A DNA stretch of 43,585 nucleotides from Syntrophobacterales bacterium. GTDB lineage: Bacteria > Desulfobacterota > Syntrophia > Syntrophales > UBA2210. The notes beneath the pieces were generated by a model. That model saw only the letters and a list, made by a program, of their open reading frames with translations. It was not told the DNA's origin and made no database searches. Positions within the stretch are counted from its first letter, which is position 1; every line of letters starts with the position of its first letter. The translations under genes were made by a program, and so were the position numbers. The stretch lies in assembly GCA_018433345.1 (NCBI GenBank), contig JAHDRK010000021.1:1-43585 (forward strand), read 5' to 3'. Positions 28,381-36,881 of this stretch are shown here, piece after piece.

Positions 28381-29117
28381 TCTGCGTCATACCGGCCCGC
28401 TATGGATCGTCTCGCTTTGAGGGAAAACCCCTTGCCCCCATAGCCGGGAAGCCGATGATACGGCATGTGTACGAGCGGGTTTTCCGTTGCCCCTTGGTCG
28501 AAGAGGCGGTGGTGGCCACCGACGACGAACGAATAGCGAGGGTTGTGGAAGGTTTCGGAGGCAGGTGGGTTATGACGAGGGAGGACCACCGTTCGGGGAC
28601 GGATCGCATAGCGGAGGCTGTGGAGGGCATGGGTCTCGACGACCGGGATATCGTCATCAATATCCAAGGCGACCAACCCCTGTTTGATCCCGAACAGATG
28701 GAAGAAGTGACGACACCGCTCTTGGAAGACGACGCCCTGCTTTTTGCCACGCTCATATATCCCATAAGAAGAGAGGAAGAAATTACCCATCCAAACACTG
28801 TAAAGGTCGTGTTCGATGCGCATGGTTATGCCGTCTATTTTTCACGCGCCACCATCCCCTACGTAAGGGGAGGAGACAGACCGGTCTATTACAAGCATCA
28901 CGGCATATACGCCTATCGGCGGTCCTTTCTCGCGTATTTCGCTTCCCTTCCGACGGGTCGCCTGGAGCGTCTGGAGTCGCTGGAGCAGTTGCGCGCCCTG
29001 GAAAACGGAATCAGGATCAGGGTCGTTGAAAGCGCCTACGATTCTCTTGAAGTGGACACGGCGGAGGACCTCGAGCGGGCGGAGAGGATATTGACGGGGG
29101 AGGAGTTCATGGCATGA
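28368..29117 (+). CDS. kdsB: CMP-Kdo (or CMP-Kdo8N) synthetase
   Basis: This 249-residue cytidylyltransferase activates Kdo with CTP for transfer to lipid A. The N-terminal VIPARYGSSRFEGKPL motif, the NIQGDQPL Mg-binding motif and the HHGIYAYRR stretch are all typical. The start is a GTG at 28368 that overlaps the hldD stop by 13 bases, with an AGGAAGG site. Because KdnB and KdnA homologues are in the same operon, the real substrate may be 8-amino-Kdo, as known for the Shewanella enzyme. The stop overlaps the next ORF by 4 bases. Confidence 0.92.
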   Translation: MPRVVCVIPARYGSSRFEGKPLAPIAGKPMIRHVYERVFRCPLVEEAVVATDDERIARVVEGFGGRWVMTREDHRSGTDRIAEAVEGMGLDDRDIVINIQGDQPLFDPEQMEEVTTPLLEDDALLFATLIYPIRREEEITHPNTVKVVFDAHGYAVYFSRATIPYVRGGDRPVYYKHHGIYAYRRSFLAYFASLPTGRLERLESLEQLRALENGIRIRVVESAYDSLEVDTAEDLERAERILTGEEFMA

Positions 29118-29917
29118 GGATTGTGCGTTTTTACGACGATGATGGATATTTGAAGAAGGGGGTTCTGGAAGGGGTAAGCGGTAAAAGAGTCCGAGTGCTC
29201 GAGGGAGACATCTTTTCCGGGTTCGAGATTACCGATAAGGTCGTGGAAGCCGCTGGGTTCACCGCGCCCTTCGAACCGGTGCAGGTATACGCGGTGGGGA
29301 TGAATTACCGGAAACACGCGGAGGAAACGGGCGCGGAACTGCCGGAGCGCCCCGAGGTATTCATGAAGGCGGTAACTAGCGTGATAGGATCCGGTGAAAG
29401 TATCCTGCTGCCGAAGGCGGGTCCGGACGAGGTGGACTACGAGGGAGAACTGGCCGTGGTGATAGGTAAAGCGGTGAAGAATGTCTCGCGCGATGAAGCG
29501 ATGGACGCGGTTGCCGGTTACTGCTGTGCCAATGACGTGAGCGCCCGTGACTGGCAATGGAAAAAACAGAAAGGGCAGTGGATAAGGGCAAAGAGTTTCG
29601 ACACCTTCTGTCCCCTGGGACCGACCCTCGTGACGAAGGACGAAATAAGCGACCCGGACAATCTACGCCTTGAGACACGGCTGAACGGCCGGACGGTACA
29701 AAATTCGACAACCGCAGACATGGTTTTCAAGGTGGCTGAAATAGTGAGCGACTTGAGTCTCTCGGTCACGCTTACGCCGGGAACCGTTATACTCACCGGA
29801 ACCCCGGAGGGCGTGGGGTTTACACGCAGGCCGCCCTTGTTTCTTGCCCCGGGGGATATCGTTGAAGTCCGAATCGAGGGGCTGGGGGTCCTGGAAAATC
29901 CGGTGGAAGCCGAATGA
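29114..29917 (+). CDS. Fumarylacetoacetate hydrolase-family protein
   Basis: This 267-residue FAH-fold enzyme has the metal-binding DYEGELAVVIG motif (two Glu), the downstream NDVSARDWQW stretch, KSFDTFCPLGP, and GTPEGVGF near the end. Members cleave C-C bonds (acylpyruvate hydrolase, 2-hydroxyhepta-2,4-diene-dioate isomerase, oxaloacetate decarboxylase). The substrate is not predictable. The ATGA overlap with kdsB shows co-transcription, though a role in LPS is unlikely. Confidence 0.9.
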   Translation: MRIVRFYDDDGYLKKGVLEGVSGKRVRVLEGDIFSGFEITDKVVEAAGFTAPFEPVQVYAVGMNYRKHAEETGAELPERPEVFMKAVTSVIGSGESILLPKAGPDEVDYEGELAVVIGKAVKNVSRDEAMDAVAGYCCANDVSARDWQWKKQKGQWIRAKSFDTFCPLGPTLVTKDEISDPDNLRLETRLNGRTVQNSTTADMVFKVAEIVSDLSLSVTLTPGTVILTGTPEGVGFTRRPPLFLAPGDIVEVRIEGLGVLENPVEAE

Positions 29918-29926
29918 AGGAACAAC

Positions 29927-30127
29927 ATGAGTGAAGGGGGCAAAAGAATGAAAATACACAACCGCAGACTGTCACGGGGCGATAGGTTTCTTCTTGTTTG
30001 CATGGCCTCGATGATCCTTGTGTTTGTCATTTCGCTGGCGGGTACCGTACGATATTCCTTGTTATGGAAAGAAACGGAGAGGGCCGATGGGGGGTTGGCG
30101 GGATTCGATGAGGAGGAGAGGCCGTAG
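29927..30127 (+). CDS. Small single-pass membrane protein of unknown function
   Basis: This 66-residue protein has a basic N-terminus (KIHNRRLSRGDR), one hydrophobic segment FLLVCMASMILVFVISLAG, and an acidic C-terminus. The topology would be N-in. An AAGGA site lies before the ATG, and a second ATG at codon 8 is also usable. It fits the 9-base gap after the FAH gene and ends right before the glycosylase start, so it is placed well in the operon. I do not recognise it. Confidence 0.6.
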   Translation: MSEGGKRMKIHNRRLSRGDRFLLVCMASMILVFVISLAGTVRYSLLWKETERADGGLAGFDEEERP

Positions 30128-30799
30128 GTGTTTATGAAGGGCTGGTTTCGTGGAGCCTATGAAAGGATGGATGCTCGTTTCGGCGATCTTCGGTGGTGGC
30201 CGGCGGAGACGGCCTTTGAAATGGCGGTGGGCTCCATATTGACACAAAACACGGCATGGAAAAATGTCGAAAGGGCGGTTGCGGGACTCAAGAGAGCCGA
30301 ACTTCTCGATCCTCATCGATTGTTAACGGCCGACAGCAAAACAATATCCGAAATCATTCGACCCTGTGGCTACTACAATATAAAGACAAAACGCCTGCTG
30401 GCCTTTGTAAAATTTCTCCATGACCGCTACTCGGGCAGCATGGAGGTGATGTTCAGGGAGGGAACAGATGTCCTCCGGCGGGAGTTATTGTCTGTAAAGG
30501 GTATCGGCGAAGAAACCGCCGACAGCATTCTCCTTTACGGTGATGACAGGCCTGTCTTCGTAGTGGATGCCTACACCAGGAGAATCCTCGAGCGGCACGG
30601 GGTGATAGAGAAAGATCGACGTTACGGTGATATCAGCCGGCTTTTCATGGAAAGCGGGGAAATAGATCCATCGCAATACAATCAGTACCACGCCCTCCTG
30701 GTGAATACCGCGAAACACTACTGCCGCAGCAAACCGAAATGCGGAGGATGTCCGCTCAGTGGGCTGGAAGGTGATGTTTCACGTGAAACATCGGATTAG
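30128..30799 (+). CDS. HhH-GPD DNA glycosylase, endonuclease III-like / MagIII-like
   Basis: This 223-residue helix-hairpin-helix glycosylase has the ILTQNTAWKNVERA stretch, the hairpin motif KGIGEETADSILLY (about 124-137) and the catalytic Asp147 in VVDAYT. The Lys that gives endonuclease III its lyase activity is replaced by Glu (GIGEETA), so it is probably a monofunctional base glycosylase such as MagIII. The cysteine pattern near 199-208 is C-x5-C-x2-C without a fourth cysteine, so a standard [4Fe-4S] loop is not complete. The last codons encode DVSRETSD and contain a perfect parS site. A GTG start follows the upstream stop directly. Confidence 0.85.
   Translation: MFMKGWFRGAYERMDARFGDLRWWPAETAFEMAVGSILTQNTAWKNVERAVAGLKRAELLDPHRLLTADSKTISEIIRPCGYYNIKTKRLLAFVKFLHDRYSGSMEVMFREGTDVLRRELLSVKGIGEETADSILLYGDDRPVFVVDAYTRRILERHGVIEKDRRYGDISRLFMESGEIDPSQYNQYHALLVNTAKHYCRSKPKCGGCPLSGLEGDVSRETSD
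30775..30790. promoter_or_regulatory. parS: parS centromere site (perfect 16-bp consensus)
   Basis: TGTTTCACGTGAAACA is the exact consensus ParB-binding palindrome. It lies in the last codons of the HhH-GPD gene, about 8.8 kb from parB. This is the distance expected for an origin-proximal parS. I found no second perfect copy in the window. Confidence 0.97.
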
Positions 30800-31084
30800 A
30801 ATCCCTGCGACGTCAGCCCGGCCCTGAGTTTGCATCTTTGTGCGATTGAATCCTTCATTGCTTTACATCTCGGCACAGCCGTATAAAATTGCTTCTTTGT
30901 CGTGCCCCTTGGCGGGGACGATAGCCCTTTCCGATGACAGTCCTTGACCGCACTCCTTTTCGGGGCGGTTTGGAAGTGAGAGTAAGGATTTGGAAGCGGA
31001 TGATTCATGGAATCCCCAGGCATCGTCAAGGGCTGATTACGCTTCGTTTGTCCGGAACGCCGGGCTGAGATTTTAAAGAAGGGT
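30800..31084. other. Intergenic region between convergent genes
   Basis: These 285 bases lie between the ends of the plus-strand glycosylase and the minus-strand YjbQ gene. I see a short CCCC/GGGG stem near 30904-30919 and a CCGG/CCGG stem near 31052, neither with a strong T-run. No gene, tRNA or repeat was found. Confidence 0.4.
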
Positions 31085-31483
31085 TCAAAGCAAGGTGGCG
31101 GCGATCTCCCGCCTTGTGCGCGGTCCGTCGAATTCGCAGAGGAAAATGTTCTGCCATGTTCCGAGCACGAGTCGCCCCGACTGCAGGGGGATTGTTTCCG
31201 ACGGTCCGACGATTCCGGCCTTTATATGGGCATCGCCGTTTCCGTCGATTCGGTCATGAAGCCAGTCGCCCCGGGGCACGAGCCTGTCGAGGCAGGCGAC
31301 CACGTCTTTTCCGATGTTGGGGTCCCAGTTTTCCTGGATCATGATGCCCGCCGTCGCCCCGAGTACCAAGAGAGAGCACACTTGGAAAGAGGGGTCGGCC
31401 TCGGCGACAAGCCGCCTTACCTGCGGGGTGATGTCCACGAGCTCTTCACGGCGGCTCGTGGACACGGTCAATATGGATCTCAT
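31085..31483 (-). CDS. YjbQ/UPF0047-family protein
   Basis: This 132-residue protein has the family's C-terminal motif HIKAGIVGPSETIPL, then LGTWQNIFLCEFDGPRTRRE. The family is annotated as a secondary thiamine-phosphate synthase in E. coli YjbQ, but the physiological role is unclear. I choose the ATG at 31483 with an AAAGGA site; a longer frame upstream looks unlike the family. It lies 63 bases after the response regulator gene, in the same direction. Confidence 0.87.
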   Translation of the reverse strand: MRSILTVSTSRREELVDITPQVRRLVAEADPSFQVCSLLVLGATAGIMIQENWDPNIGKDVVACLDRLVPRGDWLHDRIDGNGDAHIKAGIVGPSETIPLQSGRLVLGTWQNIFLCEFDGPRTRREIAATLL

Positions 31484-31546
31484 TATTTCGTCCTTTCCTT
31501 GAGGGCTGTCAAGACCTCTGATAGAGCGCTGTCGGCACGGCATGTA

Positions 31547-32908
31547 TCAGGGCATGACGCCGTATTTTTTTAGTTTCTTGTGCAATGTGCGCCTGGTGAT
31601 TCCCAGTCGCCTGGCGGCTTCGCTCTTGTTGCCCCCGGTGTCTTCGAGGGTTTTAAGAACGGCTTTCCTTTCCACCACTTCCAGGGTCGCAGGTAATGGC
31701 TCAAGGGCGGATTCCCTTTCCATTGACACTTGAAAAAGCGAGAGATCCGCCTCGTCGATCCTGTCGGAACGTGAAAGGACCACCGCCCGCTCGATGGTGT
31801 TCATCAGTTCCCTGACATTGCCGGGCCAGGGATACCTGATGAGGAGGTCCATCGCCCGCGGCGTGAAGCCCTTTACGCTGCGGCGGTTTTTCTCGGTGAA
31901 ATCTTCGAGAAATCGTTGCGCCAGAAGCGGTATGTCCTCGCGCCGATCCCGCAGCGGGGGCATGTTGATGCGAACCACGTTGAGCCTGAAGAACAGGTCT
32001 TCCCGCAGCCTTCCCCGCTCGACTTCCTCTTGTGGATCACGGTTTGTGGCGGCGATGATGCGGACATCCACCGGTATGGGGCTGTTTCCTCCCACCCGAA
32101 CCACCTCCCGTTCTTGCAGGACACGGAGCAGCTTGATTTGCATGGCGAAAGACATGTCGCATACTTCGTCGAGGAGGAGACTTCCCCCGTGGGCCTGCCG
32201 GAATGTCCCGTCCTTGCGACGGTCGGCGCCCGTGAAGGCGCCCCTTTCATGACCGAACAGTTCTGATTCCAATAAAGTTTCCGTCAACGCACCGCAATTG
32301 ATCTTTACGAATGGGCCTTCACTTCTGTCGCTGTTGTAATGGACGGCACCGGCTATGAGTTCCTTGCCTGTCCCCGATTCACCGGTTATGAGCACCGTGG
32401 CCTCGGAAGGCGCCACCAGGGCCACTGTCTCCAGGAGTTTCACCATGGCCGGACTTCGGCCTATAATGGATCCACCGTCGAACTCGTTATTTAGACATTT
32501 TCGAAGGATGACATTTTCCTCCCGCAACCGCCTGTGTTCCGTCGCCCGTTCCATCACCATGCGCACTTCGTCGAAATCGAGAGGTTTTGTAAGGTAGTCG
32601 TAGGCGCCCTTTTTCATCGCTTCCACCGCGGATTCGACGGATGAGTAGGCGGTCATGATTATAATCGGAATGGCGGGATTGACGCGCCTTATTTCCTGCA
32701 GCGCCTCGAGGCCGGAAACCCTCGCCATTCGAATGTCCATGAGTATCAAGTCCCATGGAGCCTCCCCGGCCATGGTTATTGCGCCGTCGCCGTCGTCCGC
32801 TTCCGCCACGTCATACCCCCACGCGGTAAGCAGGGTTCTCAACATTATACGATGTGCCTTATCGTCATCCACTACAAGAACCGCCGGTCTTGACGATTTG
32901 GATACCAT
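31547..32908 (-). CDS. Sigma-54-dependent two-component response regulator (NtrC/ZraR type)
   Basis: This 453-residue activator has a receiver domain (residues 9-120) with the phospho-Asp near 58 in LILMDIRM. The AAA+ domain has Walker A GESGTGKE, the sigma-54 contact loop GAFTGA, and a Walker B with LLLDEV. A Fis-type HTH follows at the C-terminus (NKSEAARRLGITRRTLHKKL). The stop of the kinase gene overlaps its ATG by one base (TGATG), so kinase and regulator form a pair. A sigma-54 promoter lies just beyond the kinase gene, in front of degP, and is the obvious target. Confidence 0.95.
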   Translation of the reverse strand: MVSKSSRPAVLVVDDDKAHRIMLRTLLTAWGYDVAEADDGDGAITMAGEAPWDLILMDIRMARVSGLEALQEIRRVNPAIPIIIMTAYSSVESAVEAMKKGAYDYLTKPLDFDEVRMVMERATEHRRLREENVILRKCLNNEFDGGSIIGRSPAMVKLLETVALVAPSEATVLITGESGTGKELIAGAVHYNSDRSEGPFVKINCGALTETLLESELFGHERGAFTGADRRKDGTFRQAHGGSLLLDEVCDMSFAMQIKLLRVLQEREVVRVGGNSPIPVDVRIIAATNRDPQEEVERGRLREDLFFRLNVVRINMPPLRDRREDIPLLAQRFLEDFTEKNRRSVKGFTPRAMDLLIRYPWPGNVRELMNTIERAVVLSRSDRIDEADLSLFQVSMERESALEPLPATLEVVERKAVLKTLEDTGGNKSEAARRLGITRRTLHKKLKKYGVMP

Positions 32909-34665
32909 CACTTCTCCCTTCCGTTGTCTCCTTCGGGAATGGAAAGGGTAAATAAGGCCCCACCGCCGGTTTCACCGGCGACGGTAACGATACCGCCATG
33001 GGCCTCGATGATCTTTTGTACTATGGCCAACCCCAATCCCGTTCCCGAGGGCTTGGTTGTGAAATAGGGTTCGAATATTTTTGACAGGTCCTCCCGGGCG
33101 ATACCTTGCCCCGTGTCACCGATATCCATTATAACGCCCCCGTTGTCGCCGCCGCGCAGACGCACGGTAAGCCGTCCTCCGTCCGGCATCGCCTCCAGGG
33201 CATTGATATACAGGTTCAAAAGGGCCTGCCTCAGCCCGTGGGCATCAACGAATATCTCGCGGTCCTCTTCCTGCAAGTCCGTTTCAACGACGACCCGTTG
33301 TTTTTCCGCCTGGGCGGTCACCATGTCCAGGGAGCTACGTATCACCTCTCCCACGGGGACCTTGACGGTATTTCCACCGCGCGCCGGGCGGGAAAAATCG
33401 AGAAGTTGACCCACTACCCGGTCGAGGCGGTCCACTTCATCGATCATAACTTCCGCGATCTTCCTGTCCTCGGGTATCTCCCGATACCTTTCCATGAAAA
33501 AGGTTGCAAAGCCCTTTATAGAGCTCAAGGGATTTCGAATTTCATGGGCCACACCTGCCGCCATTCGTCCCAGTGTTGCGAGACGATTACTTCGATCGAT
33601 TTCATTCTGAAGTCGTTTCATTTCCGTCAGGTCTCGAATGATGAGCACATACCCGGCGAAGCTCTCCCTTTCGACGAGCCGGGTCGCTATGACGTCGAGG
33701 GAAACCTCCCCGTTGTTTCGAAGCGGGCATGTGACCTCCTCTTCGATGGGTCCCGCGTATTTTTCCAGCCGCTCCAGGATCTTCACCAGTGGAAACGGAA
33801 GTGTTGATCCCGCCGGCTTTTTCAATGCCGCCCTGGCGGGTACACCGAGCAACGCTTCGGCCACCTCGGTGAAGGAAGTGATAGATCCGCCGCTTTCGAT
33901 GGCGATAATGCCGATGGGCACATTTTCAAGCAGATTGTCTGAAAAGGCCTTGGCCAGAGAGAGGGAGGCGCGGACCTGCCGGTAACCTTGGGCGATGAGA
34001 AGGGAGATAACGCCCGTGAGACCCAGTAACAGAAGGATCACGGCGAGTGTAACCGTCACCCTTGTGTCGGATCGAAGAACCGATGCCACTGGTTTCCTGT
34101 CTAGTCCGACAAATATCATGAATCCCGAGTAACGCGCGGCATCACCGTGAAAGATGTCGTCGGGGATAAGCAGATCGAAGGAGGAGCCCCATATCCCCCC
34201 GGCCGGCTCGAAAAACCGGAATACTTCGAAGATGTCTTCATCGCCGTCCTTGGCGAGGGTTCGGTAAAAAAGGGCGTCCATGGCCGCTATCTCCCTGAGA
34301 TCCAGCTCTCTTCCATAATACGTTCCGATCATCCCGGGATTGCTGTGGGCTACTACAAAACCGTTAAGATTTGTGACGGCCAGATAAAGGATGTCCGGTT
34401 GTCGAGCTGTCTCCACGACGAGAGACTGCAGCTTGGACTGCAGTTCCTCGGGGTCCGGTCTTTCGGCGCGCACCCCCGCTTCGATGGATCGTATCAAGGC
34501 GGCCCCCTTTTCGGCGAGAAGCGAGGTCATGGCGTTTCGCTGTTTCTCGATGCTGTAAAAGGTCATGAGAATGAATATGGGGACCAAGATTATGACCGCC
34601 GAAATGACGATCCAAGGGGAGAGCATCACCCAGGTCCGGGTCTTTCTGCCGGTTTCTCCTGACAT
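32908..34665 (-). CDS. Membrane sensor histidine kinase (NtrB/ZraS-like)
   Basis: This 585-residue kinase has TM1 at about 13-36, a periplasmic sensory domain of about 165 residues, TM2 at about 203-226, a PAS domain (about 240-345), the HisKA phospho-acceptor His374 in GVAHEIRNPLSSIKGF, and a HATPase_c domain with DTGQGI and GTGLGL. I choose the ATG at 34665 (MSGETGRKTR), because the 50 residues added by an earlier start are not family-like. It is divergent from degP, so a periplasmic stress signal is the likely input. The periplasmic domain has no cysteines or His-rich stretch that would argue for metal sensing. Confidence 0.93.
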   Translation of the reverse strand: MSGETGRKTRTWVMLSPWIVISAVIILVPIFILMTFYSIEKQRNAMTSLLAEKGAALIRSIEAGVRAERPDPEELQSKLQSLVVETARQPDILYLAVTNLNGFVVAHSNPGMIGTYYGRELDLREIAAMDALFYRTLAKDGDEDIFEVFRFFEPAGGIWGSSFDLLIPDDIFHGDAARYSGFMIFVGLDRKPVASVLRSDTRVTVTLAVILLLLGLTGVISLLIAQGYRQVRASLSLAKAFSDNLLENVPIGIIAIESGGSITSFTEVAEALLGVPARAALKKPAGSTLPFPLVKILERLEKYAGPIEEEVTCPLRNNGEVSLDVIATRLVERESFAGYVLIIRDLTEMKRLQNEIDRSNRLATLGRMAAGVAHEIRNPLSSIKGFATFFMERYREIPEDRKIAEVMIDEVDRLDRVVGQLLDFSRPARGGNTVKVPVGEVIRSSLDMVTAQAEKQRVVVETDLQEEDREIFVDAHGLRQALLNLYINALEAMPDGGRLTVRLRGGDNGGVIMDIGDTGQGIAREDLSKIFEPYFTTKPSGTGLGLAIVQKIIEAHGGIVTVAGETGGGALFTLSIPEGDNGREK

Positions 34666-34794
34666 TGTTATCCAATTCCTGTCACTGACTTGTTTTTGTC
34701 GCGTTACATAAAGCAAATCCAATGCCTGGCCGCGGTATTGATTGAAAAAGCGGTGGATAGAATCTTTCTGGTTGCCTGAGTCCCGGTAAATTGC

Positions 34795-34839
34795 ATATAT
34801 TGTATCCACCCACATATCACAACAGTATACATTGTAGCC
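34795..34839. promoter_or_regulatory. Candidate enhancer (UAS) repeats for the sigma-54 regulator
   Basis: ATATATTGTATCC (34795-34807) and ATACATTGTAGCC (34827-34839) differ at two positions and are 32 bases apart, about three helical turns. The second contains TACATTGTA, a 9-bp inverted half-site pair. They lie about 150-195 bases before the sigma-54 promoter, a usual position for NtrC-type binding sites. Confidence 0.4.
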
Positions 34840-34987
34840 ATGCTTTTCCGCTTGTTCTTCCCCTTGAATTACCCGTCACCCGCCTGTGCCCGGAGGGAGG
34901 AGAAGCAGTTTTTTCATAATTTGTGGAATCATCCCTTTCGGTTCCGTCACAAGAAAGATATAATAATATTTAAAAATAAAACCACCA

Positions 34988-35004
34988 CTGGCATGACAGT
35001 TGCA
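34988..35004 (+). promoter_or_regulatory. Sigma-54 promoter for degP
   Basis: CTGGCATGACAGTTGCA has GG at 34990-34991 and GC at 35002-35003, exactly 12 bases apart, and matches TGGCAyG-N4-TTGCA. The predicted transcript starts about 120 bases before the degP ATG. The neighbouring gene pair encodes a sigma-54 activator and its kinase. Confidence 0.85.
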
Positions 35005-35138
35005 AAATTCCAGCGTTGTCGACGGTGGCCGAAGATTAAAGGAATAAGGCGAAAGATTTCGATAGAAGCGACTGCGAGGCATTGCGTCGTAACAGAGATG
35101 TGAGTGAATTCATTAACTTATGGTGCGGAGGAATGGCT

Positions 35139-36605
35139 ATGAAAAGAGTGAACATGATGATTGGAAAGAGATTGCCGCGGCTCCTGGTTTCCCTCTTTTT
35201 GGGGGTTGCCCTGGTGGTGGGGACGGCAACGCTTGGAGAATCCACTTCTCAGGAGAAAAAATCGACGGCGGCCAAGGCCGGGCTGCTTGCGCCCCTTTCC
35301 TTTTCGGATGTGGCCGAGAGCGTTATGCCCTGCGTGGTCAATATAAGCACGACAAAGGTTGTGAGGGGAGGGGACATGTTTTACTTCGGTACTCCATTCA
35401 AGGGTTCCCCCTTTGAGCGATTCTTCGGCGATGAATTTTTCAGACATTTTTTTGGTGACCTGCCTGAACGGGAATTCAGGCAGAGGAGCCTCGGTTCCGG
35501 CTTCGTCATCAGCAAGGACGGCTATATCTTTACCAATAATCACGTCATCGAACGTGCCGATGAAATCCAGATAAGGCTTTCCGACGGCAGGGAATACCGC
35601 GCCGAAGTAAGGGGCACCGATAAAACCACCGACATCGCCCTGTTGAAGATAGACGCCGAGAATGATCTTCCCGTGGCGAAGTTGGGGTCTTCCGCCGATC
35701 TTCGAGTGGGAGAGTGGGTGATAGCTATCGGGAACCCCTTTGGTCTCGCCCAGACTGTTACAGCCGGTATAGTGAGCGCCACGGGCCGCGTTATAGGAGC
35801 CGGTCCCTACGACGACTTCATTCAGACCGACGCGTCCATAAATCCTGGAAACAGCGGCGGTCCGCTCTTCAACCTGGCGGGCGAAGTCGTGGGGATCAAC
35901 ACGGCCATAGTGGCCCAGGGTCAGGGTATTGGTTTTGCGATACCCATAGACATGGCAAAGGAGATCCTGCCCGCTCTCAAGGAAGAAGGGCGCGTGACCC
36001 GTGGATGGCTCGGTGTGTCGGTACAGGACGTGACGCCGGAAATAGCCGAAACCCTGGGCTTGAAATCGGCTGAGGGTGTTCTTGTGGCCCAAGCATTCGA
36101 GGGGGATCCGGCAGCCGAGGCGGGGATAAGGAGCGGAGACGTCATCGTTTCCATCAATGGAAAGCCCATAAAGAACTCCCACGAATTACTCCGAGAGGTG
36201 GCCGCGATTCCCGTGGGTACGAAGGCCTCCGTAGGCGTTATAAGAGGGGGTAAAAAGATGAATTTCTCCGTTGTGGTCAAAGAGCGTCCCGAAGAGGGAG
36301 GACTCGTTCGGAGGGATACCAGGGAAGATTTTTACGGTATGACCGTACAGTCCATCACTCCCGACGTGGCCCAGCATTTCGGGTTGACCGACACGGCGGG
36401 GGTGATAGTGACCCAGGTGAAGCCGGGAAGCATTGCGGACAATGCCGGTGTCAGACCTTCGGACATCATCCTATCCGTGAACAATACCCGAATAGAGAAT
36501 ATAGACGATTTCCGCGAGGCGATGTCGGAGGCGGATGAGAGTAAGAGCATCCTGCTACTTATAAAACGAGGGGAAGCCCGTTTCTTTGTTGTGTTGAAAC
36601 CCTGA
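35139..36605 (+). CDS. degP: Periplasmic serine protease/chaperone, DegP/HtrA family
   Basis: This 488-residue protein has a signal peptide with the hydrophobic core [16 protein letters not shown]. The trypsin-like domain has the triad His135 (NNHVIERAD), Asp165 (TDIALLK) and Ser239 ([10 protein letters not shown]), and two PDZ domains follow. It degrades or refolds damaged envelope proteins. The ATG at 35139 has GGAGGA six bases upstream; an ATG at 35133 is also open. Regulation by sigma-54 is predicted from the promoter at 34988. The Phe/Gly-rich loop ([20 protein letters not shown]) is the usual LA-loop region. A strong terminator follows. Confidence 0.96.
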   Translation: MKRVNMMIGKRLPRLLVSLFLGVALVVGTATLGESTSQEKKSTAAKAGLLAPLSFSDVAESVMPCVVNISTTKVVRGGDMFYFGTPFKGSPFERFFGDEFFRHFFGDLPEREFRQRSLGSGFVISKDGYIFTNNHVIERADEIQIRLSDGREYRAEVRGTDKTTDIALLKIDAENDLPVAKLGSSADLRVGEWVIAIGNPFGLAQTVTAGIVSATGRVIGAGPYDDFIQTDASINPGNSGGPLFNLAGEVVGINTAIVAQGQGIGFAIPIDMAKEILPALKEEGRVTRGWLGVSVQDVTPEIAETLGLKSAEGVLVAQAFEGDPAAEAGIRSGDVIVSINGKPIKNSHELLREVAAIPVGTKASVGVIRGGKKMNFSVVVKERPEEGGLVRRDTREDFYGMTVQSITPDVAQHFGLTDTAGVIVTQVKPGSIADNAGVRPSDIILSVNNTRIENIDDFREAMSEADESKSILLLIKRGEARFFVVLKP

Positions 36606-36639
36606 TGACAAGAATAGGGCGGTTCGAAACAACGAAAGC

Positions 36640-36676
36640 GGCGGCCTGGAAATCCGTCGGCGGTTTCCGGGCCGCC
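36640..36676 (+). terminator. Intrinsic terminator after degP
   Basis: GGCGGCC-T-GGAAA and TTTCC-G-GGCCGCC pair into a long GC-rich stem with an 11-base loop, followed by TTTG. It begins 35 bases after the degP stop. The stem is strong and the T-run short. Confidence 0.75.
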
Positions 36677-36881
36677 TTTGAATCGAGTGCCAAAAAGGGA
36701 TTTATATTGCTATCTTAGCTCGGCCATGGTAGTTTTGCCGTAATATTTAAGTTATTCCCTATGTAGCGCCGGCCGCAAACCGATATCGGGATAGCCTGAA
36801 AGCGGACTTCGGTGTGTGTTCGAGGCTGTCGGAGTCAGTGTCGGTCGTTGCTTGCAATATTAACGGAATCAGTATTGGGCC

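Larger units (their letters stand above)
34666..35138. other. Divergent regulatory region between the kinase gene and degP
   Basis: These 473 bases hold no convincing gene. They contain a pair of 13-base direct repeats (34795-34807 and 34827-34839), an AT-rich tract near 34960-34980, and a sigma-54 promoter at 34988-35004. A GCGGAGGA ribosome-binding site at 35125-35132 fixes the degP start. The arrangement is that of a sigma-54 enhancer-promoter unit. Confidence 0.6.
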
